A model generated the notes under the pieces. It was not told the origin of the DNA and made no database searches. It saw only the letters and a list, made by a program, of their open reading frames with translations. 64,000 bases of DNA, taken from NCBI GenBank assembly GCA_030549775.1, contig CM060176.1:96277815-96341814 (forward strand), written 5' to 3'. The DNA is from Tamarix chinensis (lineage: Eukaryota; Streptophyta; Magnoliopsida; Caryophyllales; Tamaricaceae). The position numbers and the translations under genes are program-made. The first letter of the stretch is position 1. The number at the start of each line of letters is the position of its first letter. Below, piece after piece: positions 46,604 through 59,306 of the stretch.

Positions 46604-48074
46604 TGATAGATGAGATTTATTGATTATTTTCATGTCTAAAAATATCATTTATCTCTCAATTATTTTACTAGATTTAATCTTTTCGTCGAGTTTTCCTCCT
46701 TTGAATAAATTTTACAAGAAAGAAAAGAATTGAAGAAATTCAAGGAGAAATCAATGAAAAGAAGAAATCAAGTAGATAACACATCAAGAAATGCCAAATC
46801 AAGGAGAGAAAAGTTGGAAAGGGAACAAATACATCAAGAGAAGCTAAGTTGAAACTTTCAAAGGAATTGAGTGGAAGAATAAAAAACACGGGGGTCCCGT
46901 GTTTCCATAACACGGACTGTGTTTTCATTTAAAAACGTGTAACTGCCACACGACTTGTTCCTGATAAATTTTATCTAAAAACAGAGTTCGGGACAGAGAG
47001 GAAAAGAAAAAAAAACATTTGGAATGTATTGTTCTTCCTTTATTCCTTTAGAACATACATGTAATGCACAATTCCGACCTTTGATCTTCTTGAATTCTAT
47101 TGATGATTTGACATTCTGCACTTCAATTGATAAGTTTCCTCTATTCCTTTGTAAATTTCAGTATCTTTGTTTTTTGTTGAATCTAAGTTATTTTTCTGTA
47201 GTTTTAATTGTATTCACTATAGTATTATCTAATTGTTGCAAGAATAGAATTTGTGAATGCACTGTTGTTGTCAATTTCCAAGACTTTTGTGTAATTGTAT
47301 GAATTGTGAATATGCAGAACTTTGAGTAATTAGAATAGGGTAGGATGAATTGAGGATGGAATTATAACCTAATTATCATTTTATACTCTAAATGTTTGAT
47401 TCTAGATGATGTTTAATTGAATTAATGGATCGAATTGAATGATTCCGTATCATAGATTAAGATTCTCTAACTAGTTAGATTGATCACCTATTTGGTTTAG
47501 GACTTAGTCTTTGCTAAGACAATGAAATTAACCCGTAATTGTTAATTAATTTGTCTATAGTAGCAAGAAGATTAATTATTAATCTTATCCATTAATTCGT
47601 GCAATTGCATGATCCGAGCTTTTGTGATTATGATTGTAGTTGGCTGCTTCCCGTTCATAATGCTACCATTAATTGAATCTAGTGTTCGTAACCTAGGTTA
47701 TTAAATGGGTGCAAAAATAAATTGAGAGCATATTCAATTTATTAAGGTTGAGAGGAAGTATAGGAATTCATTATTCTGAGTTTCCTAAGTCAACATTAAA
47801 TTGTTTAGAATCATTCTTCTTATGTGAATGTATGGCATTTTAATTCCATCACCAATTCAGTCCTCTCCTAATTGTCAATTCGTGATTAAAGACTTAATAT
47901 AATCGAATTTAGTATAAGAATCAATGAAATTGTATAAACGGGGTTATAACATCAATAGCAAAATTAGTGATTAAAACGTCATTCCTTGTGGGTTCGACTC
48001 CTTCTTGCCATATACTACGTATTTGGGAATTAGGATTTATTTATTAAATTTGTTGTGCATACGACAGTGCAGTA
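46604..48074. mobile_element. Solo LTR-like insertion of a second, unrelated family (1471 bp)
   Basis: Begins TGATAGATGAG and is flanked by identical GCATA (46599-46603 and 48075-48079; AGCATA also matches). Copy F10 preserves the empty site: acacatacacttaccttagctc near 58670 aligns with the F8 flanks once the insertion and one duplication are removed. Inside is a perfect hairpin AAACACGGG-GGT-CCCGTGTTT (46884-46904) and, near the right end, ccttgtgggttcgactcc followed by tttgttgtgcatacgacagtg. There is no coding region. The 3' end lacks the expected CA, so the exact terminus is uncertain. Confidence 0.75.
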
Positions 48075-48399
48075 GCATACCTCAACTCCAAGCTGCACTA
48101 CACATAAAGCAATTATAATGATAATCATAAGATATATAACATATTATCATACAAGGCGCATAACACACATAGGGCCTTAGTTATATCTTTACTTAACACG
48201 ACACCAATCTTGGAGCACGTTCCTACTCCTTCTTAGGGTTTTGACTGGATTCACCTATAAGAGGGAAAAAGCTAAGAATTACTTTTCCTCCTACCAAAAA
48301 TATTATTATTTCCTACTTTATTCTAATATTAGGGTTACTATTATTAAAATAGAACTTACAAGTAAAAATAAGGTTTTTATTCTCAAATTAGCCTATAAG

Positions 48400-48910
48400 G
48401 TTATTACTAGTTAAAACAGGTTCATAAGTATTTATATCCATGTTTATATTATTAAAGCTAATAGCTTTATTTCTTCTAATAATAGTACTAATACTAGTTG
48501 TAGCAGAAATAATGATATTAATAATAATAATACTCATAGTAATAGAAACCCTAATATTATTAAGGCTAAGGCTAATAATAGGGCTAGTAATAAAAAAATA
48601 ATATAATAATAGTAATATTAACAAAAATAATAATATTGCTAAGGAGAATACTAATAATAGTAATATTCGAAATAATGATATTTATATGGATAAGGTTTTG
48701 AATTATTTTACAAAAGTAATAATAGTACTATACTAAGGCTAGCACTAATAATAATAATAATAATAAAAGTAATAATGATATTAATGGTGATAGAAATAAG
48801 GATAATCATAATATTTATTAAAATAGGGTTCGACTTCTTTAAATAATAATGGGATAAATATCTCGAGGCAACATTTAGTAATAATAATAATGGTAAAAAT
48901 AATAGTCATG

Positions 48911-48949
<39 letters not shown>

Positions 48950-49290
48950 TATAGTAATAATAATAATAAAAGTATTAAGAATAATGCTAATAATAGTAAT
49001 AGCCAAATATTAATTAATAATAATAGGGTTTGAATATTAATAACAGTAATAAAAGTGATAATATGCCAAAGTTAGCATTATTAACAATAATAATGATGAT
49101 GATGATGATGATGAAAATGATAATAAAAATAATGATAATCGAAATAATAATAAAAATAGGGTTTCGACCCCCTTAATAATAATAATAAAATTAATATCCC
49201 AAGGCTGTAAATAATAATAATAAATATGATTAATACTAATAATAATGATAACATAATAATAATAGTAGTAATAATAATAATAATAATACA
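48400..49290. repeat. AAT/TAA triplet-rich zone in F8
   Basis: Long runs of aat and ata triplets with interspersed gat and tag, longest clean tracts near 48918-48948 and 49256-49288. Copy F10 has tag and gat triplets at the same position. Confidence 0.9.
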
Positions 49291-51148
49291 AATACAAATA
49301 ATAATGTTTGCATAATTAGGGTTTAAGGGTTAAGAGAGGTTAGGGTACCACCTAGGGTTGGTGGTGACCGGCATCATCAACAGTGGAAAAAAGGGAAAAA
49401 GGTAGAAATTTGGGTGTTTAGGGTAGGAAAGAGGAAATGAGAGGGGGGCTTAAGGTGGTGGAGGATGCCTAGGTTGAGAGGGTTAGACTGGTGGTGGTGG
49501 TGCAACCAACATGGTAAAGAGGGAGGAGGAGAGGAAGGTAGAGGAAGGTCTGCTGGTGATTTTGGAGGGTATAAGGGGTGGTGGTTGTGGCGGGAGTAGC
49601 GGCAGACGACGGCGTAAAGGGCGATGGTGGCTGGATTAAGGTTGGTCAAATGGCCAACTTTGCATAGCCAAGGCGGCTTATGCAGGGAGTATTGAGGGTG
49701 GTGAGGGGTGTAGTTCGGTGGAGGGTGGTGCAGGGAGTAGTTTGGGTAGTGGTTTGGGCGGCAGTGCTAGACGGCGGCGGCGCAACTAACAGTCGAACAA
49801 GCAGCGACACACAAGGGTGTAGATTTCTGGGTTGAGAGAAAAGATTGAATAGGGTAGATGAAGGATATTTATAGGCCATTGATGAGGGGGAAGAGGGAAG
49901 GTCCTCGATATGCATGCAGGTTGCTAGCCAACGGCATATAACCGGAGTAGGCCTGCATTTTTGTAGGGGCTAGCATGCTCGGGAAGGGGAAAAGGATGGG
50001 GGAGAGGGGCATGCATGAGGAGAGAGAGGCTGTGATTGGGTGGAGGAGAGAGAGGGAGTGATAGGGAAGGGGATATGGGTGGTAGGCCGGATTGAGACAG
50101 CGTAGAGGTCGCGTGCCTATGCCGGGAAGTGGAAGGGTTAGGCATCAGGGAGAGAGAGGGTCGGGGGAGAAGAAAGGGGAAGGGGAAAGGTTGGACTGGG
50201 CGGTCCGAGAAGGAAAGAAAGGAAAAAAAAAAGAAAGTGGACTGGGGCTGGGCAATGGGGGAGGAAGAAGGAAGGGTATGCAGGCCTTGGGCTGCACAAG
50301 AGGAAAGGATAGGGGAGAGGGTTTGGGTCGTAGGGGTGGATTGGCCCAGGTTGGGGGAGGGAAGGGAAAAATAAAATAAGAAAGAAGGGGAAAAGAAGAA
50401 AAGGAAAGGAAAGGAAGAAAAGAGGGGAAAAAGAAAAATAGGTGGGTTTGGGTGTAACACCCCCAAAATTCACTACTGAAAAATTTCGTTTTATTAAAAC
50501 AAATAGCGGAAGCAAAGTATAAAACGGTGAATTTCGGTAATATTACTGCCACACTTAGTATCAGACCGATTCACTCATACCGTTCCAGTACCAAGTACTA
50601 AGGCTAAAGAACAAAATATCAATTACTAGAAATTCGAACCATTTTTAAAGCTGAGTTGCGCAAGTAAACACTTTATAAGAATAGATTCCACCAATGGTGA
50701 TTACAAGAATAAAATTACATTTAAACCATACATTAAAAGGAAGAATGAAATCCTAAAGGCCGGATAATCCTTACGCTCTTTCCCGTTGCCCACTTGAGTA
50801 GTACCTGAAAAGACCTGCAAGGGACACTGCCCATTGAATAGGCAGAGGCCCCACAAATGGAACCCTTCAGTACTACGGTATTGAGTAACCCTTTAAAATC
50901 ATACTTAAAAGCAAGCCCGTAATGTCACACATGATACAAAGCTATATACATATATAACAAGATGTGTACATATAACATTCACATAATTAACAATCACATC
51001 AGATATCAATAGGTCGTTATGAACAATCGATACTTTCAGGCCTTAAGCCATGTCATAGTGCAAAATCAATACATTCGGGCCTTAAGCCATTAGTCTATCA
51101 TTATTCAATCAACTCTCATATTTTATATCCATGTGAGTGCGGGAACAC

Positions 51149-51575
51149 CACTATTACAGTCGGTGGATCGGTCACTTATAGGGTAGAACGCACCTAACCA
51201 CTATTATATGCCCGTGGATCGGTCTCCAGGGCAAAACACTCCTGGCCACTATTATTCGCCGGTGGACCGGTCTGGCCCCGACTCACATGGTGTTCCACTA
51301 TAAGTGATTAGTATTTTTCCATAACTTTATTCACATCTATGACTAATTTTATTGAGCTCGGGACCCCCACTATTATTGTCGGTGGATCGGAATATATATC
51401 AACATCATCCAAGGCAACACACTCCTGGGCCACTATTATGTCCAGTGGATCGGTACTCATAATCACTTGCCAGGGCAACATGCTCCTAGGCCACTATTAT
51501 ATCCGGTGGATCGGTACTCATAATCACTTGCCAAGTCAACACGCTCCTGGGCTACTATTATAACCGGTGGATCGG
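51149..51575. repeat. cactattat-ggtggatcggt modules in F9
   Basis: Seven cores near 51149, 51197, 51244, 51365, 51429, 51491 and 51550. The last three are followed by tactcat and a linker with cttgcca, forming a ~60-bp higher-order unit. Confidence 0.85.
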
Positions 51576-52479
51576 TACTCAATATCATAAGTCATCTGGG
51601 CCCGGCTCATTATTCTTTCACTTTCATTATTAGTATTTTTTCTTTCTTTAATCAGCACAACAATTCCATTTATTTGCCTCGACCCGGGACACAAAGGTAC
51701 ACCGGTTGTACCGGTGCATAAAAGCTACTCAGTACCCTTCAACCATGAACCCAGGGACGCAAAGGTACCCTGGTCGTACTAGTGCATAAAGTTACTCAGT
51801 ACCCTACTGACAAGGACACCTAATCTATAAGTATGCATACCTCCTAACTGGGTCCGTAGAGCTAGATAGAGTAAGATATAGGGCCTGGCTGGGGCACAAA
51901 GGCACACCAGCAAATACCAGAATAATCGTGGGCTAAACCACGTCTTTAGGGTAGCGACCCCTAAAGAGCCACCATTCCAGATCTCGAGGTCTTTCACTTT
52001 AAGTATTAGTGTCTTAATTAAAGTGATCACGAAAAGCACAATAATCAGATACTTATTCACTTCTTATCGTTCTGATATCATTTGTCGTTTCTTATTCAGG
52101 CAGTTATCCAAGATAACACAGAGAAATCATTAAGGCCATCATAATCTCATCTAATTCCGAATTAGGATTCGTTCTCGAGTTACTTACTAATTATCAAATA
52201 ATCTTACCTTACTAATCAACGTTATTTGAGTCATATTATAAAATTTTACAATCACAACGACATGTTAGGCACAAATCATCAACGTTATTTGAGTCATATT
52301 ATAAAATTTCACAATCACAACGACATGTTAGGTATAGATCACTCATTTACCCCTTACTTATATAATTTCTAAGTCATCCCTTCTTTACTTGACAAATTAC
52401 CATACTACGCTTAAGGTTGCATAATTATCAAATTACCCCTTGCTCGGTTTATGTTACTAAGTTATCTCCTACGCTTTAT

Positions 52480-53410
52480 CACCATTCACCCTTCATAATT
52501 GTTAACCTTAACATATTTCCCTTTTTGGTTGGTTAGATTACCAAATTGTCCTTCTCCTTTGTTATAATTACTAAATTGCCCTTGAGCTAGATAAATTACC
52601 AAATTACCCTCCTTCATTATCATGATTACTATTTTGCCCCTTTAGTTGGTTAAATAATTACCAATTTACCCTTTAGTCGGTTAAATTACCAAATTGGCCC
52701 TTTAGTTGGATAAATTACCAAATTACCCTTCTCCTTTATCATAATTACCATTTTACCCCTCTCAATTATTATAATTGTCATTTTACCCTTTTCAATTATT
52801 ATAAATCCCAATTTACCCTTCTTCATAATTATAATTATTAATTTACCCTTCTCCATATTTATAATTGTTAATTTACCCTTCTCCATTCTTATAATTACTA
52901 TATTGCCCTTCTCCATTATTAAAATTACCATAATGCCCTTTTATTGATTAATTCACCTAATTACCCTTCTCTATTATCATAATTATCCAATTACCCTTTT
53001 ATAATCATAATTTAATTACCAATTTATCCTTCGTCATTATCATTATTACCAAGTTACCCCTTACTCCCAAGTTTGTCATAAATATCCTTTTAATTTACAA
53101 AATTACTCTTCTACCCCTTACTTCCAAATTACCATGATATCCTTTTATTTACAAAATTAGCACAATACCCTTTTACTTATAAAATTACCATAACACCCCT
53201 TTTACCTTGCAAATTACTATTTTACCCTTTTACATCCAAAATTCCATTTTTATCTTTCCTTATAAAATTACCATTTTGCCCTTCTTTTCCAAAATTACTA
53301 TATTACCCTTTACTCCCAAAATTACCATAATACCCCTTTACTTATAAAATTAACATTTTGCCATTTGCTTATAAAATTACCATGTTACCCTTTTGCCTCC
53401 AAAATTACCA
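52480..53410. repeat. AT-rich minisatellite with acc(c)-tt core, period about 30 bp
   Basis: Many units of ataattacca-ttttacccttct followed by cattat. Between 52700 and 52931 the period is exactly 30 bp, so the minus strand is open and reads a ten-residue repeat of the type MEKGKLTIIN. Farther on the units become irregular. Confidence 0.8.
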
Positions 53411-54907
53411 CTTTTATTAGATTAACATTACTACATGGGATAATAATATTAATACTTCCTTAACAATATCCAACTCCACCAACCATTATATTTTAATATA
53501 ATACTTATTAGCATCCACACATATTAGGCCATAATCTAGCACAAGGAATATTACTAAAATGCCCCTAGGACTCACAATAATATTATTTATGCATAAGTAG
53601 TCACAATAACATAAAATAACATGGATAAGTGCTTAACACTTTCATTAATAATCAAACTCTTCCCTTAAGCAACATTCCACACATGGCATATAACTAACAT
53701 ACTTTTTTTATCAATAAATACAAGCAATATATATATATATATATATGTATGTATTATATTAAACCAAAAATATCAAGCATAATAACATATTAAAAATCCT
53801 AATGTGCTAACATACGTTTATCCATGCGTTTAAGTGGGGTTTAATGATTACCTTAGCTCCCGCAAAAATCGAATCTTACCGGTATCCCGGTTAAAGATTC
53901 AAGCTTTAAATAGCAAAATCAACACCTAAAAATAATATCAATAATTATTATATTAGAAGTAAGAAAATCAAAGCATAAGACCTTATAAAATTTTCTTAAT
54001 AAAATAATTAACTTAAATATTATTTTACCTTAAAATTTTTAATAAAAATGGTCCAATAATTGTAGCAACTCATCTTGCTTATGTAGCATGAGCTGCATGC
54101 AAAAATAAAAGGAGGAAAGGCTCAAAGAGGGGGTGAAAAGAAGAATAATGGTTATTTTCGGGTTGGGGTCTTTAGGCTAGAAAAGAATGTAGATGGGGAA
54201 GGATTTAAGGCAAGGGAATGGTGCAGGAGTAAAGAGGGGGTGTAGGTGGATGCTGGGGATGGGTTGTTGGTGGTCAAGGGCAGCGGATGCGGCGGCAGTG
54301 AGGCTGTGAAGGTGGCGGCTGAAGTGGGGTCGAAATGGAAGGCTGGTGAGGAAGGAAAATGGGGAGAGAAAATGAAGGCCTTTGGGTGGTGTTTTCGGGA
54401 AATATAGGATTGGGGGTGGTAGAGGGGGTTGCAGGGAGTTGAATGGTGGTTTGGGTGGCGGCCTAGGTGGCCGGAAGGCGGCGATCGGTGGTGTTACAGG
54501 AGGACTGTCGAGAAGGGGGGAAAATGGAGAGAAAATAGGTGGGGAGGAAGAAGGGCTGCAGGATGGCTTGAGAGGGATATTGTGGTGGTGCAAGGCTGAG
54601 GTGGAGGGTGGCAGGGAGTGGTGCAGGGGTTGGTGAGGCGGCTGGAGCGGCGGAGGACGGTGGTGATGCAAAAACAGGGGTGGAAATGGGAGAGGAAGAA
54701 AATGAGAGAGGAGAGGAGGTCGGGGGTAAGGGCTCGAGAATATGGGGCAGAAAAATGGCTGAAGGGGAGAAGAAAAAGAAAAGGAAGGGTAGGGGGGATA
54801 GGTGGCGGTTGGTGGCAGGGAGAAGGTGACGAAGGGAAGGAAAGGGGAGCCATGCAAGATGGGGTGCATGGCTGCCCAGTTCCAATTTGGTGAAAAAATA
54901 CAAGGGG

Positions 54908-54943
54908 GAGAGAGAGAGAGAGAGAGTGTGTGTGTGTGTGTGT
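54908..54943. repeat. (GA)n(GT)n microsatellite
   Basis: A GA run of about 9 units directly followed by a GT run of about 8 units, inside the purine-rich block of F9. Confidence 0.95.
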
Positions 54944-55963
54944 TGCAGGTGGTGGTAGTGGTTGCAGGGGCAGTGGCCGACGTGCCCAAGGTGGCCGCAC
55001 TGGCCGAAGAAGACAAGTCGGGGAGGACGTTGGATGGGGTGTTGCTAGGTCAAGGCAGAAGAAAGAATAAGAAAGAAATAAGGGTGCAGGTCGGCGTAGG
55101 GGAAAAAAACGAGCGGCCAGCCCGGCTTGGGAAAAAAAAGGAAGGGAGGGGGGTCTGGGCTGGTCAAGCCGTGCGTGTGGGGTGGGAGAATGGGCCAACG
55201 ACCCAGATGCGCAAGGAGGGGAGGGGAGTGAGGCTGGCCTGGCGGCCCAAAGCCAGGAAAAAGGGAAAACAAGAAATAGGGAAAAGGAGAAAAAAAGGAG
55301 AAAGAAAAGAAAAAGTAGGAAAAAGGAAAGTGGGGAAAATGAAAAAAATTTAAAATAATTAAATTTATAAAATAATAGGATGTAATATTTTTGATAATAA
55401 GTTTATTTAATAATTTAATTTAAATTAATTAAATATATGGGCTTAAAAAGGATAATTATAGTAAAATACTAGTTTGAAAATTTATTTAAATAAAAATAAT
55501 ATGATAAAATAACAAAATGTTTATTTTTAATTTATTAAATACTCCTATCCAAATTTGTATACTCAAAAATCCATAAAATAATTAAACTAAATAATTTTAA
55601 AAGCTAATTTATTTCAAATAAAAGCTACTTATTAAATTATAGGTTTCCTAAAATTTTGGGGGATTACATAAGGTATTTAAAATATTTTGGTATTTTGGAA
55701 TATTTAAAAATAATAATATTTTAATAAAATAATAATTAAATTCCCTTTTTTAGTTAATTTAGGATTTTTGGGAGAATTTTCCTAAATTCTATTTTAATTA
55801 GCAAAACACCCTAATTTTTCCCAATTAAGTTATTTATTAATTTTCTCTTGATTTTGCCTTAATTTCTTCCTCTTATTTTAATAAAACAATTAATTTAATT
55901 AATTTTTCTAATAAATCCTTAAGTTATAACTCTATAAATTAGGGTTTTGGGTATTTCACTATG

Positions 55964-56585
55964 AGTCTGTGACTATGGCTGCAGAATAGATTTGGTACTT
56001 TGAGCTCTAAACTAGCTCCTCAAGATATTACCACCTCCAACTTGGCACTCATAATCTCTATGCCCCATCAAGCCAAAACCATGACACATGACTTTGTTGC
56101 CCCTAAAATCTACTCCTAAGTGATCTGCTCTGCTATGCTTGCAATAGTAGTGCCTCTCCTCGGCATGACCCCCAGACAGACCTCCACTCAGGCTACTGAC
56201 CCCATGATCCTTCCATACTTAGGTGACATGCTTCCTCTCGAATAATCCTTCTTCCTTTCGTTGGAATGCTGGCGTCCATCGAACTTCCTTTTGTCCCCTA
56301 ACTGAGCACTTTGAGCTTGGATGACTTAGGAAGCCTCGAAAGCCTGCTTGTACATTCCTAACAAGTATCAGCGACTCTCCGTAAGAAGGCTGCAATACCC
56401 ACCTTCCAAGCATGTGGGAAGCCAACTGCCTCAAACCTCCTATCCATGTCCCAAATCCATCTCTCCAAGATGACCGAGTCATCATCTCCAACGTAAATTG
56501 GTGGGTGATGTCTCATAACCCTTAGAAGAGAGTCTTCTCCGATACTCTCTTGTGGGTAATGCAGAGGTGGCGGCGGCAACAAAGG
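55964..56585 (-). pseudogene. Gypsy gag, main part
   Basis: On the minus strand it continues gag piece 1 in frame across the F10 insertion. Landmarks: LPPPPLHYPQES, MRHHPPIYVGDDDS-ILERWIWDMDRRFEAVGFPHAWKVGIAAF (the retrotransposon gag core, about 56370-56520), then after frame changes a zinc-binding region at about 56040-56150. There CHGFGLMGHRDYEC keeps the CX2CX4HX4C spacing with the second Cys changed to Phe, preceded by YYCKHSRADHLG. The 3' side ends at the CTATG duplication of F8. Confidence 0.85.
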
Positions 56586-57274
56586 TGTAACATCCCCAAA
56601 AATTATAGTTGAAATTTTTTATTTAATTAAATCATACACAACACAAGGGGTGTTACCGTCATGATTGGCACAAGCCTGACCCTCGGCCAGTCTCGTACCT
56701 ACCACAATGCTAAGAATAATTTCTCAAAACATCAAACACACTTAGTGCAGAGATCCATAGAAAACTGGAATATTCATAATGAGAGAATCAGAGTGTGTGA
56801 TTAAAAGTCATTACAACAAAAAAATGTTACATAATCAAAGCTCCCCAGGGGATAAAATGATACAACATAATAAAACAAAAACATAAATAAGAAGAGTCTG
56901 GTCTATATAGCTCTTGGGCCCCCATGCCAAGTTCCAAAAGGTCAACTCTTAGCCTCGCCCGACACCTCATATGTGTCATAGGCATAAAAAACGGTGTCTC
57001 CTACCTGCACAAACTCAGAAGGGACCTCTGCTCATGGGAATGAGCATCACCCATGAAATTGGTGATTAATACGCTACGTACTGATTAAGGTAACCATATA
57101 GCTAAGGTCATACACAAAAGACATATACCACAAGTAGGTAACTATGCAGATAAGCCATACAGGAAAACTAGATAGTAAAAGCCGTGATTCACTCCAATTA
57201 AACTTAATCATTAGATCTTTGGTCAATATTCCCATTTCACATCATTCTTATTATCAGTCCATGCGAGTACGGGA

Positions 57275-57625
57275 ACCCCATTATTATAGTCAGTGGACCA
57301 AAAAACACCCAAGATAGAATACACCTGGCCACTATTATTTACCAAAATGGTCTCCAGGGCTCAAGGCACCTAGCTACTATTATTACCAGTGGATTGGTCT
57401 AGCCCTGGCTCTCATGGTGTTTCACTGTAAGTAGATAGTATCTTTCTATAGCTTATCATTATTAGGTTCAGTTTGCTACACTCAGGATCCCTCACTATTA
57501 TAGCTGGTGGATCGAAAAAACACCCAGGACAGAATGTATCTGGCCACTGTCATTCACCGGTAGAACGGTCTCCAGGGCACAAAGCACCTGACCACTCTTA
57601 TTTGCCCGTGGACCGGTCTAGGTCC
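57275..57625. repeat. cactattat-ggtggaccgg modules in F10
   Basis: Six cores near 57278, 57330, 57376, 57493, 57545 and 57592, with linkers that read cagggc-caaagcacctg. Confidence 0.8.
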
Positions 57626-58920
57626 GGCTCAACAATCTTTCTCTTTGAATGGTTAGGATCTTATTCGATCAATACTTCCACCCTAGATATGCATGTCCTT
57701 TGGACTACTGGCTCACACAACTCGTCTACTACTATTTTCCTGAAGGGCTTGCCCTATATCCTAGGACTTCTACGCCTCTTAATACATGTAGACATCATTT
57801 ATCCCTTCTCCTTACTTACCATGAATACCCAACTCCTATATACGTGGGTTGAAGCCCACTTTTCTATATCTCTGAGTTAACTCACTATCGTCCTCTAGGG
57901 TTTTCCCCGAAAACCTTAATTTGGCTTATATGGCCCAACCTTCCTCTATCTAATACAACCCATGTTTTCTTTGCCCCCAACTCATCGCCTCACTTGATTA
58001 TTCCCTAATTATCCCACTTTACTTCCCATTTTGCACATGTGGCCATAAAATCCTAATTGGCCATCCCCAAAACCCTGACACCTCTTTTTCCTCATGAGAT
58101 GTCCCTCCATCACTCTCACTTACCACTCCCTATTCCACATGACACACATTCACCCTCCATATGACATTCTTCCGCTCTCATCCCACACTTCAATCCTCCT
58201 CATTATTTCTTCCTTCCACAATCTCCTGCACCTAGGGTTTTCCTCCCAAACCCTAGCCAAGTTTTCTATGCACCTTTATATCAACCTACGTACTATTTTT
58301 CACCTATGGACTCCAATTACCCCAAAAACTCTTCCCTTACCTTACTTAACCCTTAAGTAAACTTTTCTCATGTAAGGATCATCCCCATACAAAGACCATC
58401 CATCCTATGCAAACCTTAGACTCCCCGTGCAAGATTAATCCACTATCTTATTTTATTCCTATTATCTTTTTATTCGTCCAACTATAAGTCATGAGATACT
58501 TAGGTTATTCTTACTCCTCTCTAGTTAACTCACTTCCTTTACCACTTTCATCTTTTGATCCCCACACCATATCATTTAAAGCATCCTAGCATGAATGTCC
58601 TAAAGGGCCATATCACATAAGCGCCACAAAGCACAAGATATATTATCATTTTACACATGTCATAAAGAAAACACATACACTTACCTTAGCTCTATGTTGT
58701 GCTACAAGTAAATAGTCATAATCATATAAGGTACACAAATATATCATCACACATAACATGCAAATCACATAATACACATATTAGGCCTTAACCACATCCT
58801 TACCTAAAACGACACGGGGCTTGGTTCACCTATAAGAGGGGAAATACTAGGGTTAACTTCCCTTTTATTAATATTTTCATTAATTCCTACTCACCTCTAT
58901 TATAACCTAGTACTAGCGAT

Positions 58921-58931
58921 AATAATAATAA

Positions 58932-58994
<63 letters not shown>

Positions 58995-59010
58995 CAGCAG
59001 CTTTAGTAGT
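58921..59010. repeat. (TAG)n microsatellite in F10
   Basis: AAT units, then about 20 TAG units (58933-58994), then two GCA units. Confidence 0.95.
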
Positions 59011-59138
59011 AAAAATAAGGATATTAGCCTTAAAATGGTTAATCATGCTATTATTAGACAAAATAGGTTTAGGTAGTTGTATTAGTTAATGATAAGATAT
59101 TATTAACAATATTAGAAATAATAATGGTAATAACTTTA

Positions 59139-59141
59139 ATA

Positions 59142-59188
<47 letters not shown>

Positions 59189-59219
59189 GATGATGATGAT
59201 GATAATAATAATAATGATA

Positions 59220-59306
<87 letters not shown>
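59139..59306. repeat. (GAT)n then (TAG)n microsatellite in F10
   Basis: About 40 GAT units interrupted by AAT near 59200, then about 13 TAG units. Confidence 0.95.

Larger units (their letters stand above)
50453..55668 (-). mobile_element. Solo LTR of the large Gypsy family (copy F9), nested in F8
   Basis: Starts TGTAACACCCCC and ends TTTTGGGGGATTACA. Flanks TTGGG/TAAGG match at only 3/5. The host join is supported independently: aaaaataggtgggtttggg before and ggtatttaaaatattttggta after correspond to an uninterrupted stretch of copy F10 at 60506-60545. Length is 5216 bp. Contains hairpins at 50827-50845 and 50868-50883, seven cactattat modules (51149-51575), a 30-bp-period minisatellite (52480-53410) and a purine-rich block (54060-55350). 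Confidence 0.8.
44414..55958 (-). mobile_element. Solo LTR of the large Gypsy family (copy F8), with two insertions
   Basis: Starts TGTAACACCCC and ends TTTTGGGTATTTCA, flanked by identical CTATG at 44409-44413 and 55959-55963. The flanks are continuous Gypsy coding sequence. It carries the double hairpin at 44911-44945, cactattat/ggtggatcgg modules (45150-45490), an AAT-repeat zone (48400-49290) and a purine-rich block (49320-50452). Removing the insertions at 46604-48074 and 50453-55668 leaves about 4.8 kb. Confidence 0.9.

Noticed and set aside
47985..48005. GGGTTCGACTCC resembling a tRNA B box
   Set aside because: No A box or cloverleaf upstream; it belongs to the second-family LTR insertion.
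54177..55016. 279-codon proline- and serine-rich open frame on the minus strand, with similar long frames at 39047-39556, 49924-50466, 59349-59798, 59892-60359 and on the plus strand at 41171-41617
   Set aside because: All lie in the pyrimidine-rich strand of the LTR block. Every stop codon contains purines, so such a strand is stop-poor by composition. Sequences are low-complexity, overlap in several frames and show no shared domain.
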